DNA of 64,000 nucleotides from Plantago ovata (lineage: Eukaryota; Streptophyta; Magnoliopsida; Lamiales; Plantaginaceae), in NCBI GenBank assembly GCA_028274465.1, contig CM051456.1, positions 115,518,880 through 115,582,879 on the forward strand, written 5' to 3'. Below the pieces are notes generated by a model that had not been told where the DNA came from, made no database searches, and saw only the letters and a program-made list of their open reading frames with translations. This document shows, piece after piece, positions 48,158 through 62,345 of this stretch (the stretch's first letter is position 1; every line of letters begins with the position of its first letter). Position numbers and translations under genes: made by a program.

Positions 48158-48414
48158 TATCTTTTTTAGCAACCTAATTTATGTATTCAAATATCTATTT
48201 ATTTGATTGTTTAGTATTCATGTATTCATTATAAATATTACTTTACATATTAATATACTTAAATATAAAATAAAAAAAACGTTTCCTACACATTTCTGCT
48301 TGCTACTCTTTTGAATTTTAGCATCTCCACATATTCGTTTCGTTTCATTTCCGTTTCCACTTCCGTACTTCCTATAGGTTATAGGATAGAGGGAGTGCAA
48401 GCTAAAAATTATAC
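48158..48414. other. AT-rich spacer just before duplication copy 2
   Basis: Short non-coding stretch; nothing recognised. Confidence 0.5.
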
Positions 48415-48875
48415 TACTGTACTACAAACTACAGTTTCTCTCAGTTTGCAAGAGAAACTTCAAGGAAAGCAGTTGCAAATGCAAACACACCAGTCCCACC
48501 CCATGTTAAGTTACCCTTGTAGTTCACTTGTAAGAGAACCACAGATTATCCTAAGATTAGAGGAGTGAATTGCAGCAACATTCGATGAAACTCGAAGATT
48601 AAGGACCATTAACGACACAAAACATAGTCTCTGTTCAATCTTAAATATCATCACCCAGCATAGTTTAATGGGTATAGTTTAATTACAATGTCTCATAAAT
48701 AAAAACTCAACAAGCACAACATCATAGTTTAATTCAAATATCACCCACCTTAGAAAACAGTCTCATAAATAAAATTCAACAACAGGCACTGTTACATCTA
48801 TACTCCATAGGACGCCAAACGAACCATAGTCTAAAAGCATAGAGCTAATCAATGCTCTTCCTGTCGGCCGAAATA

Positions 48876-51800
48876 TCATTTAGGGGGAGAAAGAAAATGC
48901 ACCCTAGCAAGGTGATAAACCTTCCCTGCAATCTGCACACCAGTTTGCGACCATGATATGTCTTCCCACTCCAGCTTGTCCGCCACAACCTGTCATATAA
49001 ATAGAGAACAGTTATTAGCAATACACCAAACAAAATGTTCTACCTCTGATCATGGAGGTTCAGAAACCAGCTTCAACTGTAAACTACAATTTACCCTCAC
49101 AAGTCACAACAATCTTGACCTGATGCTCTCTCTACTTTGCTTATACGACTACAAGGGCTACTTAATTTCTCCTTACATTACAATAAGGTTCAAGCCCTAT
49201 CAACGTAACAGAATTACGTTTCTAGTGATACGAAATTGTAACAAATAGTTTAGTTCAATTCTTGTGTAATAAATGCATCTCTTCCATTAGACGAAAAGCT
49301 AGGGTCCTTGATTGGAATGGCCATGTTAGTGATCCACCGTCCACGTCCACCAAGCGCATAAAAGGATTGCAAAGTCCATTAACTGACCTTATAACTACCA
49401 ATCAAGTACTTCCAGTTTCAATTTTAGAAGTGAGGACTACAAATATTCCTCTCGCTTAGATTAGGTTCAAGGAAAATTTCAGAATTCAAAAGTAGCTCAT
49501 ACAAAGAACATGCATGTGGATTACCTCAACTCTTTCTGGAGGAAGTGGAATCCCCAAAGTCAGCATCGTCTTCTGAGGTATGGCTCTCTTACAGCGAGAC
49601 CACCGGAATAAATCCACCACAGCACTTTCACTGTCAATGCTGCTTCTTTCACCATTACCATGGTGTAAGTTGTGCGCCTGAGTTCTTCCAGATTCTGCTC
49701 CAGCTACATGAGGTACTGATGCAGCCCTGACTAACTTCTCTCCAGCAAAGCAAAGCTCATACCTATACGATGTAGAAAACACGAATGGAAATATTAGATT
49801 AATAATCAGTTTTTCACCCGTTGTCAATCTAACCAGTGGACAACTACTAAAACAAATTTCAAGCACACAACTACTAGACCTTTAACAAGCCATGAAACCA
49901 ATTCTAGAGATGATTCCAACACTTCCGGTTCCTCATTTTTTATCACAGGTAAAAGCTATCTAACACAAGACTTCTCCACGTGTTCAAATTTTCGATAGTT
50001 TTGGTGTCTTTTCTGAGGAAATGGCACTTTCCACCAGATGGTTAATGTATCTTGCAATTTTGCATCTAAACAGCTTTTTGTTACACTGTCACTCTAGAAG
50101 TTTCTAAATTGTAAGCACTTCTCCGTCAAGCATGTGTGTCTCGTGCATCCACCCCCCCCCCCCCCCACAAAGTATTCTAAACCGTGAACAGCATACGAAA
50201 GCTCACCCTTATGTAAGCCTTTTCATAATTTCATAATAGAAACTTCATGTCACACTTGCATTGGTTCAGGCAATTTTGGGGATAAAGAAACATCTTTGCA
50301 AAAGTGTAGCATAATTATAATTGTTGTCATTAGTATGGCACTCAATGCATTTTAATTTATTCCAGCATGCCTGTATGTTCTTTCAACTCTGCATAATTAG
50401 CTCGCATGTTCCACTGAAGCGATTCAGAGAAAAATATTAAAATAATCCAGGCACTCGATGCATTTTAATTAATTCCAGCATTGATTTCTTTAAGAATTTC
50501 AACATCCCTGCATGCTCTTTCAACTCTATGTATAATTAGCTCTCATTGTCCATTGAAGAGATTCATAACTAAACCAAATAATCCAACTTTATGTGGACAG
50601 CCACTTCTAACGGAAACATCTGGAAGAAAGGACCAACACACAACTTGACACCACAGAATATCATTACAGAACACCTTCATTATTATTTTACCTGCATGAA
50701 TGGGTTTCTACATAGAGAACTTCCCCTTTCTTCATGCGCGCACTTGTAAAGAGGGACCTTTTGAGGCCTTTGTCAGCAACAGCACTTATGCTATATTTAA
50801 GCCTAGAATTACAAAACACAACAACAGGAAAAATGTCAGCGAGAAACATCAATTTCTAAAGTAAAAAATGAAATTCAAATTAATGTTCACGAAGGAGCAG
50901 ACGGATTCGATAGACAAAGTCTGCTGCTTGAGGAGCAATCACATGGTAATATATATAATAGTTTGAATACCAAAACAATAGGAGGAACGGCAAAAGTTTT
51001 TCCTATTAAATTTTGGTTTCCTATCAATACATAAATCAACTAGCATCTCTCACACGAGTATTGATTGAATGATTCTTACTCCAGTTTATGTAGCAACAAG
51101 ATTCAGACCTGTCTTGTTTTATATCAAAATTTTCTCTTCATAGGAATCTTTCTACGAACTCACAATCATGCACATCAAGTGTACCCGAATTGCTACTTAG
51201 ATATCAATCCCCAAGATTTGTTACCACTGAGAATGGTAGCTAAAAAGACATTACAATTCAGGACCTGTTATAACAAATCATACTAGAAAATACAGGTATA
51301 GTAGTGCCAACAATACAGAGTTCCAATTGATTCTTAACAAGAGAATGTGATAAGTATGCATGTGGCACAATATGTACTTTAACAAGTTCAATCATCAGAA
51401 ATGTTTATTCAAATATACATGTTTGTAGGTTAACACTCTCTACAGAAAGTTTGCATATACTCTTGAAATACCGCACCTGGAATGAGGAAACATCTTACTA
51501 AATAAAACCATAGTCATGATGACACTGAAATACTGAATATGTAGTTACACTTACACATGAAGCCCCACAATAAGCCAACACATATGTAAGCCACATTTGT
51601 TTAGAGAAAAGGTTCATAGATAATGCAAACTAGACGTACCAAGGTTCCATACAGAGGTTGAATTGGACTGTTACTTCCCGCACGAACCTTTGTTGACGTA
51701 AAGCATTCTGAAAATGAGGAAAGGGGGGAGTGGGGGTGTCACATGAAGTTCATGAATTCAATGATAATGGGATGAGAAAGCTAAGCTTCATAATAAAGCA

Positions 51801-54800
51801 GAATATGGGCAGACTGCTGACAAGCACTAGTGTGAAACCAAAGCACTAGAGCTTGTGTGCACATACACCTAAAAGTATAAGTTATCATCAAAAGGCAATT
51901 ACCGAAGCTGCAGCCCTTGTAGTCATAGTGCGCTCTGCAGCTACGGGGCCTAAAGTAGGCTCCATGGTCGAAGAATGTGTCAGGCAAGGTTGGAGCTCAA
52001 CAATTCCACCATCTTTCTGAAATGTGTACAAGACAATAGCATGTCACAGAAGAAAACAGCAAATATACAGGGTTTTTTTTTTTTTTTTTTTGAAGGTACA
52101 AGGAGAGATTTATTCATATACTACAAGATAAGAAATCGTTTAGCAAGAATGATAGAGAACAATGCCCTTGAAGTTCAACTTATAAATTCTGAAAATATAA
52201 TACTTGAGGCACCAAGAAATTCAGTGGGTGCATTTTTCCACAAGAAAGGATCTTGAAGTGACATGACATGAAACAAACTGCTAACCTTCAGGATGCGGCA
52301 GCGTTCGACACGGTAACTGCACTCAATAGCAGCTCCCCATGCACGTGAACGTACATTATTCCTCAATGAAGAAATGTAGCCTAGGTTTTCAGAGATAAAT
52401 TCAATCGTATTAACTAAAGGCCATTTAAGCTGCACTCAGGGATGAATCATAAAATCCAGGATTTCAATAAACTAAGATGTAACACAACAAATCTAAGATG
52501 TACATATAGGACCATTGTCAGAGCAAAGCTAAAAGTGGAAGATAAAACCCACTGAGACAAATTGGATGTGAGAAAGAAAAAAAGGGGAGAGAGAGAGAGC
52601 TCATTTTATGAGTGACCACCATTAAGTACGGAGTAACTTTTATCATACAAAATAAATAGACATGACTGATTAAAAAGAAAGGTCACTTTTTTAATATGGA
52701 GTGAGATAAATTCCCAACAAAAGGTAAAACTGAATTTTCGGCCACACAATAACACAATACTGGAACTTAAATATGTAAGGAAGAGTATGTATGTGACCGT
52801 CTGTCTCTGTCCAATATATACAGATAGAAAAAGACAGTTGTTAGATATTACCCAGCATAAAGATAAAAGAGTTTATGACAGATCATACATTACATTGGTA
52901 CAAAATCCACATCCTAACCGTTCTTCTTTTTTTCGTATTTTTTTTATTTTAACAAACAGGACGTAGTACAGTTGCTGTGAAATGGAGGGGGCCTGTTTAA
53001 AAGCCCCAATAATATTAAAGGCATGATAGTTTTTGGATTTACCCTCTTGTGGAGGCAACACTCTGATAGTTGCACGTAACTCCTGAGCAGAAGGTGGAGG
53101 AGGAGAAGCCGACGGACGACAATAGCCCGTGTGCATAAGAACTGAACATAAGTGTAAAGTGTTAATGAATGTGCACCAAAGCAACCACCTGGTAGGTGGA
53201 GACTGGAGAGTCACTCAGGCTCTTCATGTTTCAAGGGGAGATGGTGGGAAGGAAAAGCAAATGTTTTCCAAATGAATTTGAATGTACTCCAATTCCTTTT
53301 CCTTTCCCTCATTTTCCCTTGAAACCAGCAGAGCCAAAGTTAATATCACAGGAACATGATATTTATCAATCGAGAAACAAAACATACCAGCCACCAAATC
53401 AGAGTCAACAGTGTACACATCAGTCCCCCAAAGTTGCCCTCCCCGGACCTGCGCATATAATTTTAAGAACTCAAACATATGATTCAGAAGGAAATAAACT
53501 GCAGTTAACCAACTCAAGAATTATAGAGGCAGCTGTGAAATGGGAAGAGAGAAACTAAGCCTAGCGTGAGATGTCCACATCTTAATAGTTATATTGAATT
53601 TTTTTTACGGCACCGATGGTTGGTGCCCGTAAATGTTGGTACTCATGTTTGGTACCACCGGTTGGTTTTAACATTTTACTAATACTGTTATTGGTGATCA
53701 CATAAAAGGGTATAATAGAGATTTTATTGTAGAGATATTTTTAAATAAGGCTGAGAGCTATTTTGTCCAATAATTTGGACTTGAGAGATTTTCATCCTAT
53801 TATAATTTGAGCATAGGAGACCGGATATGTAAAGTATGTTATTAAAGATATAATAAGAAATACCAGAACCGGCACTGATTTCATCAACAAGACCAGTATT
53901 GGCACACCCACATTACATACACTACATATATATATATATATCTGATATCTGATATGGAAGAGTATTTATAAGTTCAACCTGGTAATCTTAGTTCAGAGAA
54001 CATAATAACTTCAGCAAACTTTTAAGCCCGATTATAGTCTTATGGTGGATGATTAACAGGTAGTGAACCTAGGTTAGGGCCTGTTGTGATCTAGGCTAGT
54101 ATAGAGACTCGAGATAATCACTTACCTACTTTATTCAAGCTAGACTTTGGGATTTTAGTTCTTTCAGTAGGGGATACGGTACCTCCTATCCATATATGTT
54201 TTGCCCTCAACTTATAAAGATCTTAGTTTGCTTAAAAAAACTAATAACTTCAGCAAACTTTAATTCAACATCTAAGTTTCATCTGAAATATGTACATGAT
54301 CTGCAATAAACTCTGCACTAACTATTTTACTAGATAGCCACAACGCTCCTGGAATTATCAACCACCCCATCCCCCATCTCTCCACCAGATTAAGGCTGTT
54401 TTAAATAATCCACATTGTTAACCATACTCATTTTATATATTTTAACATAATCATTATATGAAATGGAGCAATTATAAACCATGAGCAGAAAATTCACAAT
54501 ATTTATGGATTTGAAAAGAATAGCTACATATAATGAACCATATAGACCTGTAACAAGCATGATACATTTAGCAAATACTATCTTCATACTCATAGCACCA
54601 ACATCACTTCTATCCTGAAAGATGTTTATGGTAGATCTAGGCAACTAATCTACATAGAAGAAATACCAAGCTAACTAGTACAAATTTTCAGTTACTAGAG
54701 TTTATTGCAATCTACCTGAACAATACAAACACCATAACCAAATCATTGGATTACAATCACGTAAACCAAAAGGAACATGCAGTATTCAGATAACAGAAAC

Positions 54801-57800
54801 AGTAACGTACCTGGCGGTTAGTAGCAGTTACATATTCAGCTGGTATGCGGATCTCTAAAGAAGGGCCATTTTGAGAGCTCTCACATGCTTTATCAGCTTG
54901 TGATAATTCATATTCCTTCCACAATTTTATCAATTCCTGCATGCTTCCCCCAATTTTGTATACAACGCAGGATGCATCAGCCTGACCTGGACAGACACCA
55001 TGAAATAAAAGTGGAGATTTAGTACATGGAATTTAGATATGTTATCATGCTGAAACTGGAAAACTAAGGAGCATGGGTAAGTTCCTTTTCTATCTAGAAA
55101 TATTGTTACCTGAAGCCCTAAGATGACACTTGAAAAGGAAACAACTAGAGTAGAAAAAAGAATTGAAAAAAAAAAAAAGGAAGAAGTAGAAGATAGATGA
55201 TGGTAAAATATGCATAGGCATGTATTCTGAATAGTTCATTATCTAGCCCTAGAAGAATTTGATCTCAAACAGAAAATCAAGGTCCAATCAACATAAGAAA
55301 TCTGGTCTCCACAAGAAAAAGTTGGGTTGGGTAATCTTTCTTTGTTTAGTTCAAAGATTCCCTTATGCACATATCCAATAATGTAAATGACAACAGTTTG
55401 GATAACCCGTAGCCAAATTTACATTAATTTATTAAAACCAATGCCATATAAGGAATGCACGAGATGCAGATAAAATGACAGAGAACACGGCTACATTCCA
55501 CTGTTAAAGTAATCCCTTCTCAAGCAAGCTCTCTGACCTGATCATCTAAGATGCAAAAAATATGTGGACGAGATCAAACCGCGGGGAACACATCAATTTG
55601 CAGGAAAAAAGAATAAAAGAGGCAAGAGGACATAACAAACATTAGAAGAGGCAAACAATAATAACTTGGAGCAAAAGTTATTAAAACTTGACACCCGATG
55701 TTTCAGGTTTTTTTTCTCATAAAAAGTTGGATTGAAAATTCCAAATTAAAAGAATAGAATCTAAAGAACCAGATCCTGACATCCGGCTGAAACTTGAAAT
55801 TGTACATATTGATGGGAATTATTATATATCAGAGCAAAGTTATATGTAGAATGAGCGAGTTGAGAGTTCTGAGTATCCTTGGAGGATGCAAATTGAGAAC
55901 AACCCAGTCATAATAAAAGTAACCAGACTTTGCTGTTGGTAGATTACCTTGGGGCCTGCAAATAATAAAAGACAATCGATTAGCTCGTGTTTTCCTCAAA
56001 ACGCAAGGAAGATACTGCAGAATACATGAAAACAATAAATGAAAAATGAATATCCAAGTATGTCAGGCGAAACACAGATAGACAGCAGAAAACAAGCTTC
56101 TCCTTAACATACAAACTAAAACATCAATTTCTCAGTTTTGCACAGAAACCCTAGACAGATCGACCTAAGGAAAAATAAAACGATGATGAAGATGAAACAA
56201 CATAGTTAAAACTTGACTAATTCAAGCTCCATTATTTAATGTAGAGATGCTGGAGATTTACATTTCCATTCCGTCTTCAGATCTGACAGCTTCCCTATAG
56301 GGAAGTAAAAAATTTGGAGGAAAGATGAAAATCATCATCTCTCTTTGATGAAATGAACTTTGAGTTAGAATGGGGAAAGGCTGGGGTCAGGGACTGCTTT
56401 GCTGGAAGAGACCAATTATTCAATTATGAGATTTTCTTCTTATTTTTATAGAAAAATTTACTGTTGCATTTAACTTACTTTTTTTAAGGCACACTAACAC
56501 GCGTAATTTTTGAGGATATAGGTCAAAGTACATGCATTCTAGTTTACCAACCTAATAGGCTAAGAATGATACTGAGAACGAGAATCGACAAGGCCTCCTT
56601 GAGAAATATCAGGATAGATTCTCCCATATTTTATCTCTGTAATTTTATTTTGTAATAATATTACAACAATTATTGTTGCCACCTCTCTTAAGAAACGGCT
56701 TTCAGCCAAGGAGAAATCTTATTTTCGACAAAGCAACAGTCTTTAGACATTAAATTTCTTCACCTCAGTGGGATGTATATACACATGCATTGGGAATTTA
56801 TGGGTTTTATGAAATGATATAAAAAATAACTTTACATTCATCTATTAATGGCAATTGGACATTATCAAAGGACGTATATCCTCAGTACTTTACGCGTGTT
56901 AGTCTGCCTTAAAAAAAAGTAAATTAAATGCAACAGTAAAATTGTCTATAAAAATAAGAAGAAAATCTCATAATCGAACAATTGGTCTCTTCCAGCAAAG
57001 CAGCCCCTGACCCCAGCCTTTCCCCATTCTAACTCAAAGTTCATTTAATTACAGAGAGATGATGATTTTCATCTTTCCTCCAAATTACAGACACCCTAGA
57101 CAGATCAACTTGAGGTGACATAAAACGATGATGAAGATGAAAAAATATAGTTAAAACTTGACTAATTCATACTCCATCATTTAATGTAGAGATGCTGGAG
57201 ATTTACATTTCCATTCTGTCTTCAGATCTGACAGCTTATAGGGAAGTAAAAAATTTGGAGAAAAGATGAAAATCATCATCTTTCAGAAATGAATTGAACT
57301 TTGAGTTAGAAAAGGGAAAGGGGCTGGGGTCAGGGACTGCTTTGCTGGGAGAGACCAATTGTATGGTTATGAGATTTTTCTTCGTATTTATAAGGACAAT
57401 TTTACTGTTGCATTTAATTTTATTGTTTTTAGGGCAGACTAACACGCGTTAAGAAAATCAGAGATAAAATTTGGGAGAATATCACCTAATAAATCTCAAG
57501 CAGGTCTTGTCGATTATCGTCCTTGAATTAAGCAATTATCTTACTTTATGACCAGTAATTTAGAAACAAATAAATACAATGCTTCTTCATGAGGTCCAGC
57601 ACTCATTCATAGACTAGTGCACTTAGTTAGCACTCAATAGAACATTTTAGGGAGCATTTGGCAGTGTAAACAGAGCAACACGATCATATATATGGTACCA
57701 TACAAACTAAATGCAATATTACAAACTAATGTGCTGTATTAACATGCTTAAGCATTTGCCACTAAGAGAATTAGAGCTACAAACAGTTTTATCAAATAGT

Positions 57801-60800
57801 ATAGCATGTTTTCAATTATAAAAGAATAAAGAACACTTCGCTTCTTAAGCAAAGATTTCTAACTTTTTAAGGTAATTTAACCTTCCAGTCCAAATTTAGG
57901 TGACAGAGAATAGATCACATATCCTAATTAACTAATAAAAGATGGTATGCGTTGTTCAGATTGAGTGCGAGTGTGCGATATCTCTTAATTTCTTAGTAAT
58001 TTAATAATATCCAAACTGTTTACGAAGTGTCCAAAAATGTACAACTACTTACTAGGTCAAAACATGTAGACACGATATCAATTCAAGCAAAATTTTCAAA
58101 TTCTTCACAAGATTGCCAAAGATGTATCTGAGGTCTATTTACCTTGTCAGGGTGTCATAACATGCCAACAAAATATCGATTTACAGTGATTCATAGATAT
58201 CAACCATAACAAGGCACAATCAAAAACTATAAATCCTTTGACATGTTAGCTAATTACTATTTTTTTAAGCACTCTTGACAGTATTAATTTTCACAGTAGG
58301 TCTATTAGCACCTTATATGCCCTTCCAAATAAAGATTCTTCTTAACAAGTTCTAAAGATTTAAATATCAAACCTTCCAAAAACATGAAGAAATCACAGCA
58401 GCAGAGAAAAATATCCTTTTATGACTGTTACCATCGTGGATATATCATTAATGCATAAATCAACTAATGCTAAGAAGATTTCATTTAATAAATTAGATGT
58501 CATGAATGGATAAACTAATTCAAGAACACTTACATCACTCCTCAACTTCGAGCTGAATGATTTGATCATTCAAATAATGGTACTCCCAAAGTGCACAGTC
58601 AATAATCTCTTAACCATAAGGGTGGCCGAGTGGTGGGGTGTTGGAGTACCACAAAAGAGGTTGGGGGTTCGAACCCCGGCGAAGGCATAAGGTGGTTTAG
58701 TCATAATTGGAGTTATAAGGTTTGTATTGGTGTATTTGGTGTTACCGTTTCAACAAAAAAAAAAAAAAATAGACTCTTAACCATAGGATCAAGTTTGTGG
58801 GTCAACTACTAAGATTCAGTCAAGAGACAGAAGGAAGTGAAGTTAAAAGGTTTCGGTCTGTCTCTTGCCTAAGAAAGTGAAATACCAATTCACAACCAAA
58901 TTCCACCTCAGGTTATATGTTGGTCCATTTTCTCTAAAGTCTAAACAGAAACAGACAGAAAGTAGGGAGCAGCTATTTACCACGATACTACCCTAATTTT
59001 ATGTACGACAGGTATCTCGATGTATCTTCACAATGAATTAAAGGTCAGGGTTGGAGCCTTAAATTCTTGACCATTTAAGATAAAACTTTATTATCCAATG
59101 CCGGCCTATTCTTTCCGCAGCAACTACTGTGTAAGTACCACTTTACTTCAATCTCAATTGAAGGAAATACTGGGCCTAGTATCTCCAAAACGCAGTCCTC
59201 AAAATGACAAACAAGAAGAAACTCATTCGGCCAATACAGTGCTGCGTTTTTAGAAATAGATAAAGTTTCCGAAGATAGAGATGGTTAACATCAGAGAACA
59301 GCCCAAAATAGAACCAAATTTCTTTGAGAATCTATACGACTATACGGACAGTGTCTTTCATTTTGACCTACGTATTAAGAGGGAACACCCTTTAGCTAAC
59401 CCATGTGGAATGTTTCATTGCTACCAATTGCTTCACATAAGCTCCCACACGTTCGCACATCATACAGGTACATAGATGAATACTGCATAGAACACTAGCA
59501 AATGTACCGTTTCATATTTGGATCACGGTCAGCAAGTGGCTCTATTTTCTCTTCATTTTAACCCAATTTGCAGCTGTTTCAAAGCTTATGGATGGCCTTG
59601 TGTGTAATTGTAATAGATTTGCTCTTCTCACAGATTGGAGAGCAGCTAGATCTTAATCATTTAACCAGTTACAACAAATCCGATGCACGAGGACATAATA
59701 AATAAATTGAGTGTCAATTAGGAAAAAGTTTTGCAAATGTAAATCTTATCTTCTTCTACTCTTTTGTCCTTAGGGTTTTGAAAAATTATCTCATCTATAA
59801 GCTCAAGCTTGCTTGTTCATTTATATTATTTCACCAATACTAAGCTCATAAGGGAATGCCCAACAAGTGCCAAATTGTATGAGTGTACTTGTCACTTGGA
59901 AGATTTGAGTGGTTTAATCCAATTGGAGGTGACTGCCCTGATAATCTGAACTTTCATCTTCTCTAAAAGTTCAAGCTCATACAGAGCTTAGAAATTTATT
60001 CAATGATATTGTTCTCCACCGGGTTTACGCTCAATCTGAGACTAACAAATATAGCCCAATTAGTAAATCCAACTATTAACCACATGCCAAAACGTGCATT
60101 AAACACACAAGTCGAAAGGTTACTTTTATTTCAGGTAATCTTGTTAAAGATAAAGTGAGGGATTAATTAGAAAGATATCGGCATTATTCATCCACTTATT
60201 TCATGCAAGAAAATGTTCAAATCACTAGCACTAGACATTCCTAGGAGGAAATTGCAGATTTCAGACTGTTCACTCGTGTACAATACAGCAGGGGTGAACC
60301 GAGGAAATACTACAAGTAGTTTATAGGTCAATAGTACGTGTGGAGGCACAACTAAAATGCACACTAAAGCCGAACACACGAAAAGTCTAGAAATCTGCAG
60401 GTTATCAAACTGAGTGAAAACAAAAGCAATCATCAAGTAAGATAGAAACAATACCCTTCATTATCATTTGAATGAGGCTTGATACGCAAATCGCGATTGC
60501 CTGTTTGAGGACTGCCCCTTGGCCGGAGCATCCTCTTTCTTTGCTGAACACCAGGATTAAATGCTTCTCTTTCCCTTTCATTACCTCCTTCAGATTCCAT
60601 ACCACACTCCTCAGGATCTTTGTCATTAAACCTCCCCCGCTTTTCAGGTCTTTCTGCTTCTACATCTGCTTCCTTTTCTTTTTTCCTGTCTGTTGCTTCT
60701 CTCTCAGCATTTTTCCATGTATCGTCTTTCTTCTTGTGTTCTGCAGTTGAAAATTCATGTTCCACAGATTTACCAGGAATGTCAAGTGGTACTTTCCCGG

Positions 60801-61806
60801 TGTGCAAAGTGTCTTTCTCAGATCCGTTCCATGATTCCCTCTTGATATGAACCTTTTCCTTTTCAATTGGCTTTTCCTTATCTTTCTGAGGATCCTTCTT
60901 TTCAAACACCCACCTTTCAGACTCTCTTTCTTCCCTCTGCACTTCTTTGTTCTCCCCACTGCCACCACCACCCAATTGCAAGTTGTTTCGACGGTCACTC
61001 CTCTCTTTATCCCTTTCTCCCCAATCGCGCTGCTTCACTTCTTTTCTTTTTCGGTCTTTATCTCTGAACTTATCATCTCCTTTGGGTTCAATCTTGTTGT
61101 CTTTGGTTACTTCACGAGATTCGGTGAGGTTTGATTCAGTATGTAACACTTCCTTTGCACCTTCAGCTGGGCCTTGCAAGCTAGTTCGCGACATGTGCCA
61201 AGCTTCTACATTCCCCCCAGCGCCATCGAGATGTTGCTTCGACCGATTTTGTTCTTTCAACTCTTTCCAACCAAACTGGCTGTTGGATCCAGTTTTAACA
61301 TCCTTATCCGGCTTCATCTCACCCTTGTGTTCAGAATGCAAGCCCCTTTCATGATTCACATCTTTAGCATCATCCACTCGGCTGCCAATATATCGATCAG
61401 CTTTCGCACTCTGCTGCATAGCATCAGCTTTCAAATCACGATTGTCGGCTTTCATGTCCTTGCCGCTATCTTTTGCATCACGAAACTCCATCCTGGCATC
61501 TGAACCGACATGATCTGGGTGTGGATCATATGCCATTGGTCCCCGCCTAAACTGCAGATGTGGCGGCAGCGTAATTGCTCGCCTGTCTAGGTCATGGGAC
61601 TCGTTGCGAGATGCAATCTTCGGCATCCGACTGTCCTGACCCACATCATAATGGTGATCATGCCTGATTGGTGTCACCACCTTCCCCGTATTCCCAGCAT
61701 ATGGTCCCTGTTCATCATGCTTCAAACCAGAGGGGTGACCATGACCAGCACTGCCACTTCCACTGCCACCCTCCTCATGCAACCTTCTGTTCGGAGTGGA
61801 ACTCAT
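48876..61806 (-). CDS. HDC1: HDC1-like / Rxt3-domain histone deacetylation complex subunit, copy 2
   Basis: Coding exons, 5' to 3': 61806-60455, 55955-55948, 54986-54811, 53448-53388, 53141-53043, 52380-52286, 52016-51903, 51707-51640, 50802-50692, 49762-49525 and 48989-48876. Total 2436 bp (811 aa). Every exon after the first has exactly the length of its copy 1 partner, and every splice site is intact. The first exon is 6 bp shorter (for example LGGGGSG against LGVGGGSG). Conserved Rxt3 blocks are unchanged, such as RGGQLWGTDVYTVDSDLVA and NNVRSRAWGAAIECSYRVER. No stop or frameshift was seen, so both copies look functional. The long intron (55956-60454) is about 0.8 kb larger than in copy 1 because of rearrangement. 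The upstream ATG of copy 1 is ACG here. Confidence 0.93.
50152..50166. repeat. C15 homopolymer
   Basis: Fifteen consecutive C bases in an intron of HDC1 copy 2, absent from copy 1. Confidence 0.9.
52072..52215 (-). mobile_element. Copy 2 counterpart of the T-run insertion at 34057
   Basis: A T-run of about 20 bases, then GAAGGTACAAGGAGAGATTT, in the same intron position as in copy 1. Confidence 0.4.
55948..55955 (-). other. 8-nt microexon of HDC1 copy 2
   Basis: GCCCCAAG between TTATTTGCAG and GTAATC. Same phase role as in copy 1; the single base change is synonymous (CCA to CCC). Confidence 0.88.
56143..57449. repeat. Duplication-inverted-triplication in the HDC1 copy 2 intron
   Basis: Block A (56143-56506), an inverted stretch containing the reverse of the following B region (about 56530-56890) and part of A (56891-57086), then A again (57087-57449). 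Copy 1 has A and B once (38414-39015). For example, GAGAATCGACAAGGCCTCCT near 56580 is the reverse complement of copy 1 around 38990-39010. The inner arms 56311-56506 and 56891-57086 are about 196 bp with a 384-bp spacer. Confidence 0.85.
58621..58770 (+). mobile_element. Full-length tRNA-derived SINE with target-site duplication
   Basis: Box A GTGGCCGAGTGG at 58622, box B GGTTCGAACCC at 58666-58676, body, CCGTTTCAAC and an A-run. CTCTTAACCATA flanks both sides exactly (58607-58618 and 58774-58785). It lies in the long intron of HDC1 copy 2. Confidence 0.93.
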
Positions 61807-62260
61807 TTCGTTTACCACCTAAAACAGAAATAACATCAAACAAAAGCTAGGGTATATACTCATTTCGTTCACAGCCTAAAACAGAAATATCATCAAACAA
61901 AAGCTAGGGTATATGGCTAGACCCTAGATGCTAGAACAAAACACAAAAAGGTACCACGTCTATAACCAGCAAATTCATCGTTCTAGTTCTATAGGAAACG
62001 CATTTGATCCATGAATTTTGATAAAGAAACGAATAAACAACAATCGGTGAAACAAAATACTACTCAGAGAGACACCTAGATGACAAATAAGCAAAAAAGG
62101 ATAAACAGTAGCAGCAAACGAATGAACAATCATCAATGTTTCAAATTTCAATCAACCATATGAACATTTCATTGAACCAACCAGATAACCGAACGTGAAT
62201 TCAATTGCTTGAGAATGTCGAATTCAAAAATTCAGGTAAAAAAAAGAGAGAGAAGCTCAC

Positions 62261-62345
62261 CTGTTGATTGAGGCGGTGCTCGTGCGCTTGTGAAGAAGAA
62301 CCCTAGATTTGGACTAGTTTCAATCAAGTTTCAGAAGAACTGGTG
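62261..62345 (-). other. 5' UTR exon of HDC1 copy 2
   Basis: Leader ending CCTCAATCAACAG with donor GTGAGC, as in copy 1. It splices to the acceptor before 61818. 5' boundary approximate. Confidence 0.65.

Noticed and set aside
58621-58700. tRNA gene suggested by box A and box B sequences
   Set aside because: No cloverleaf, followed by a non-tRNA body and A-run, and flanked by a target-site duplication, so it is a SINE.
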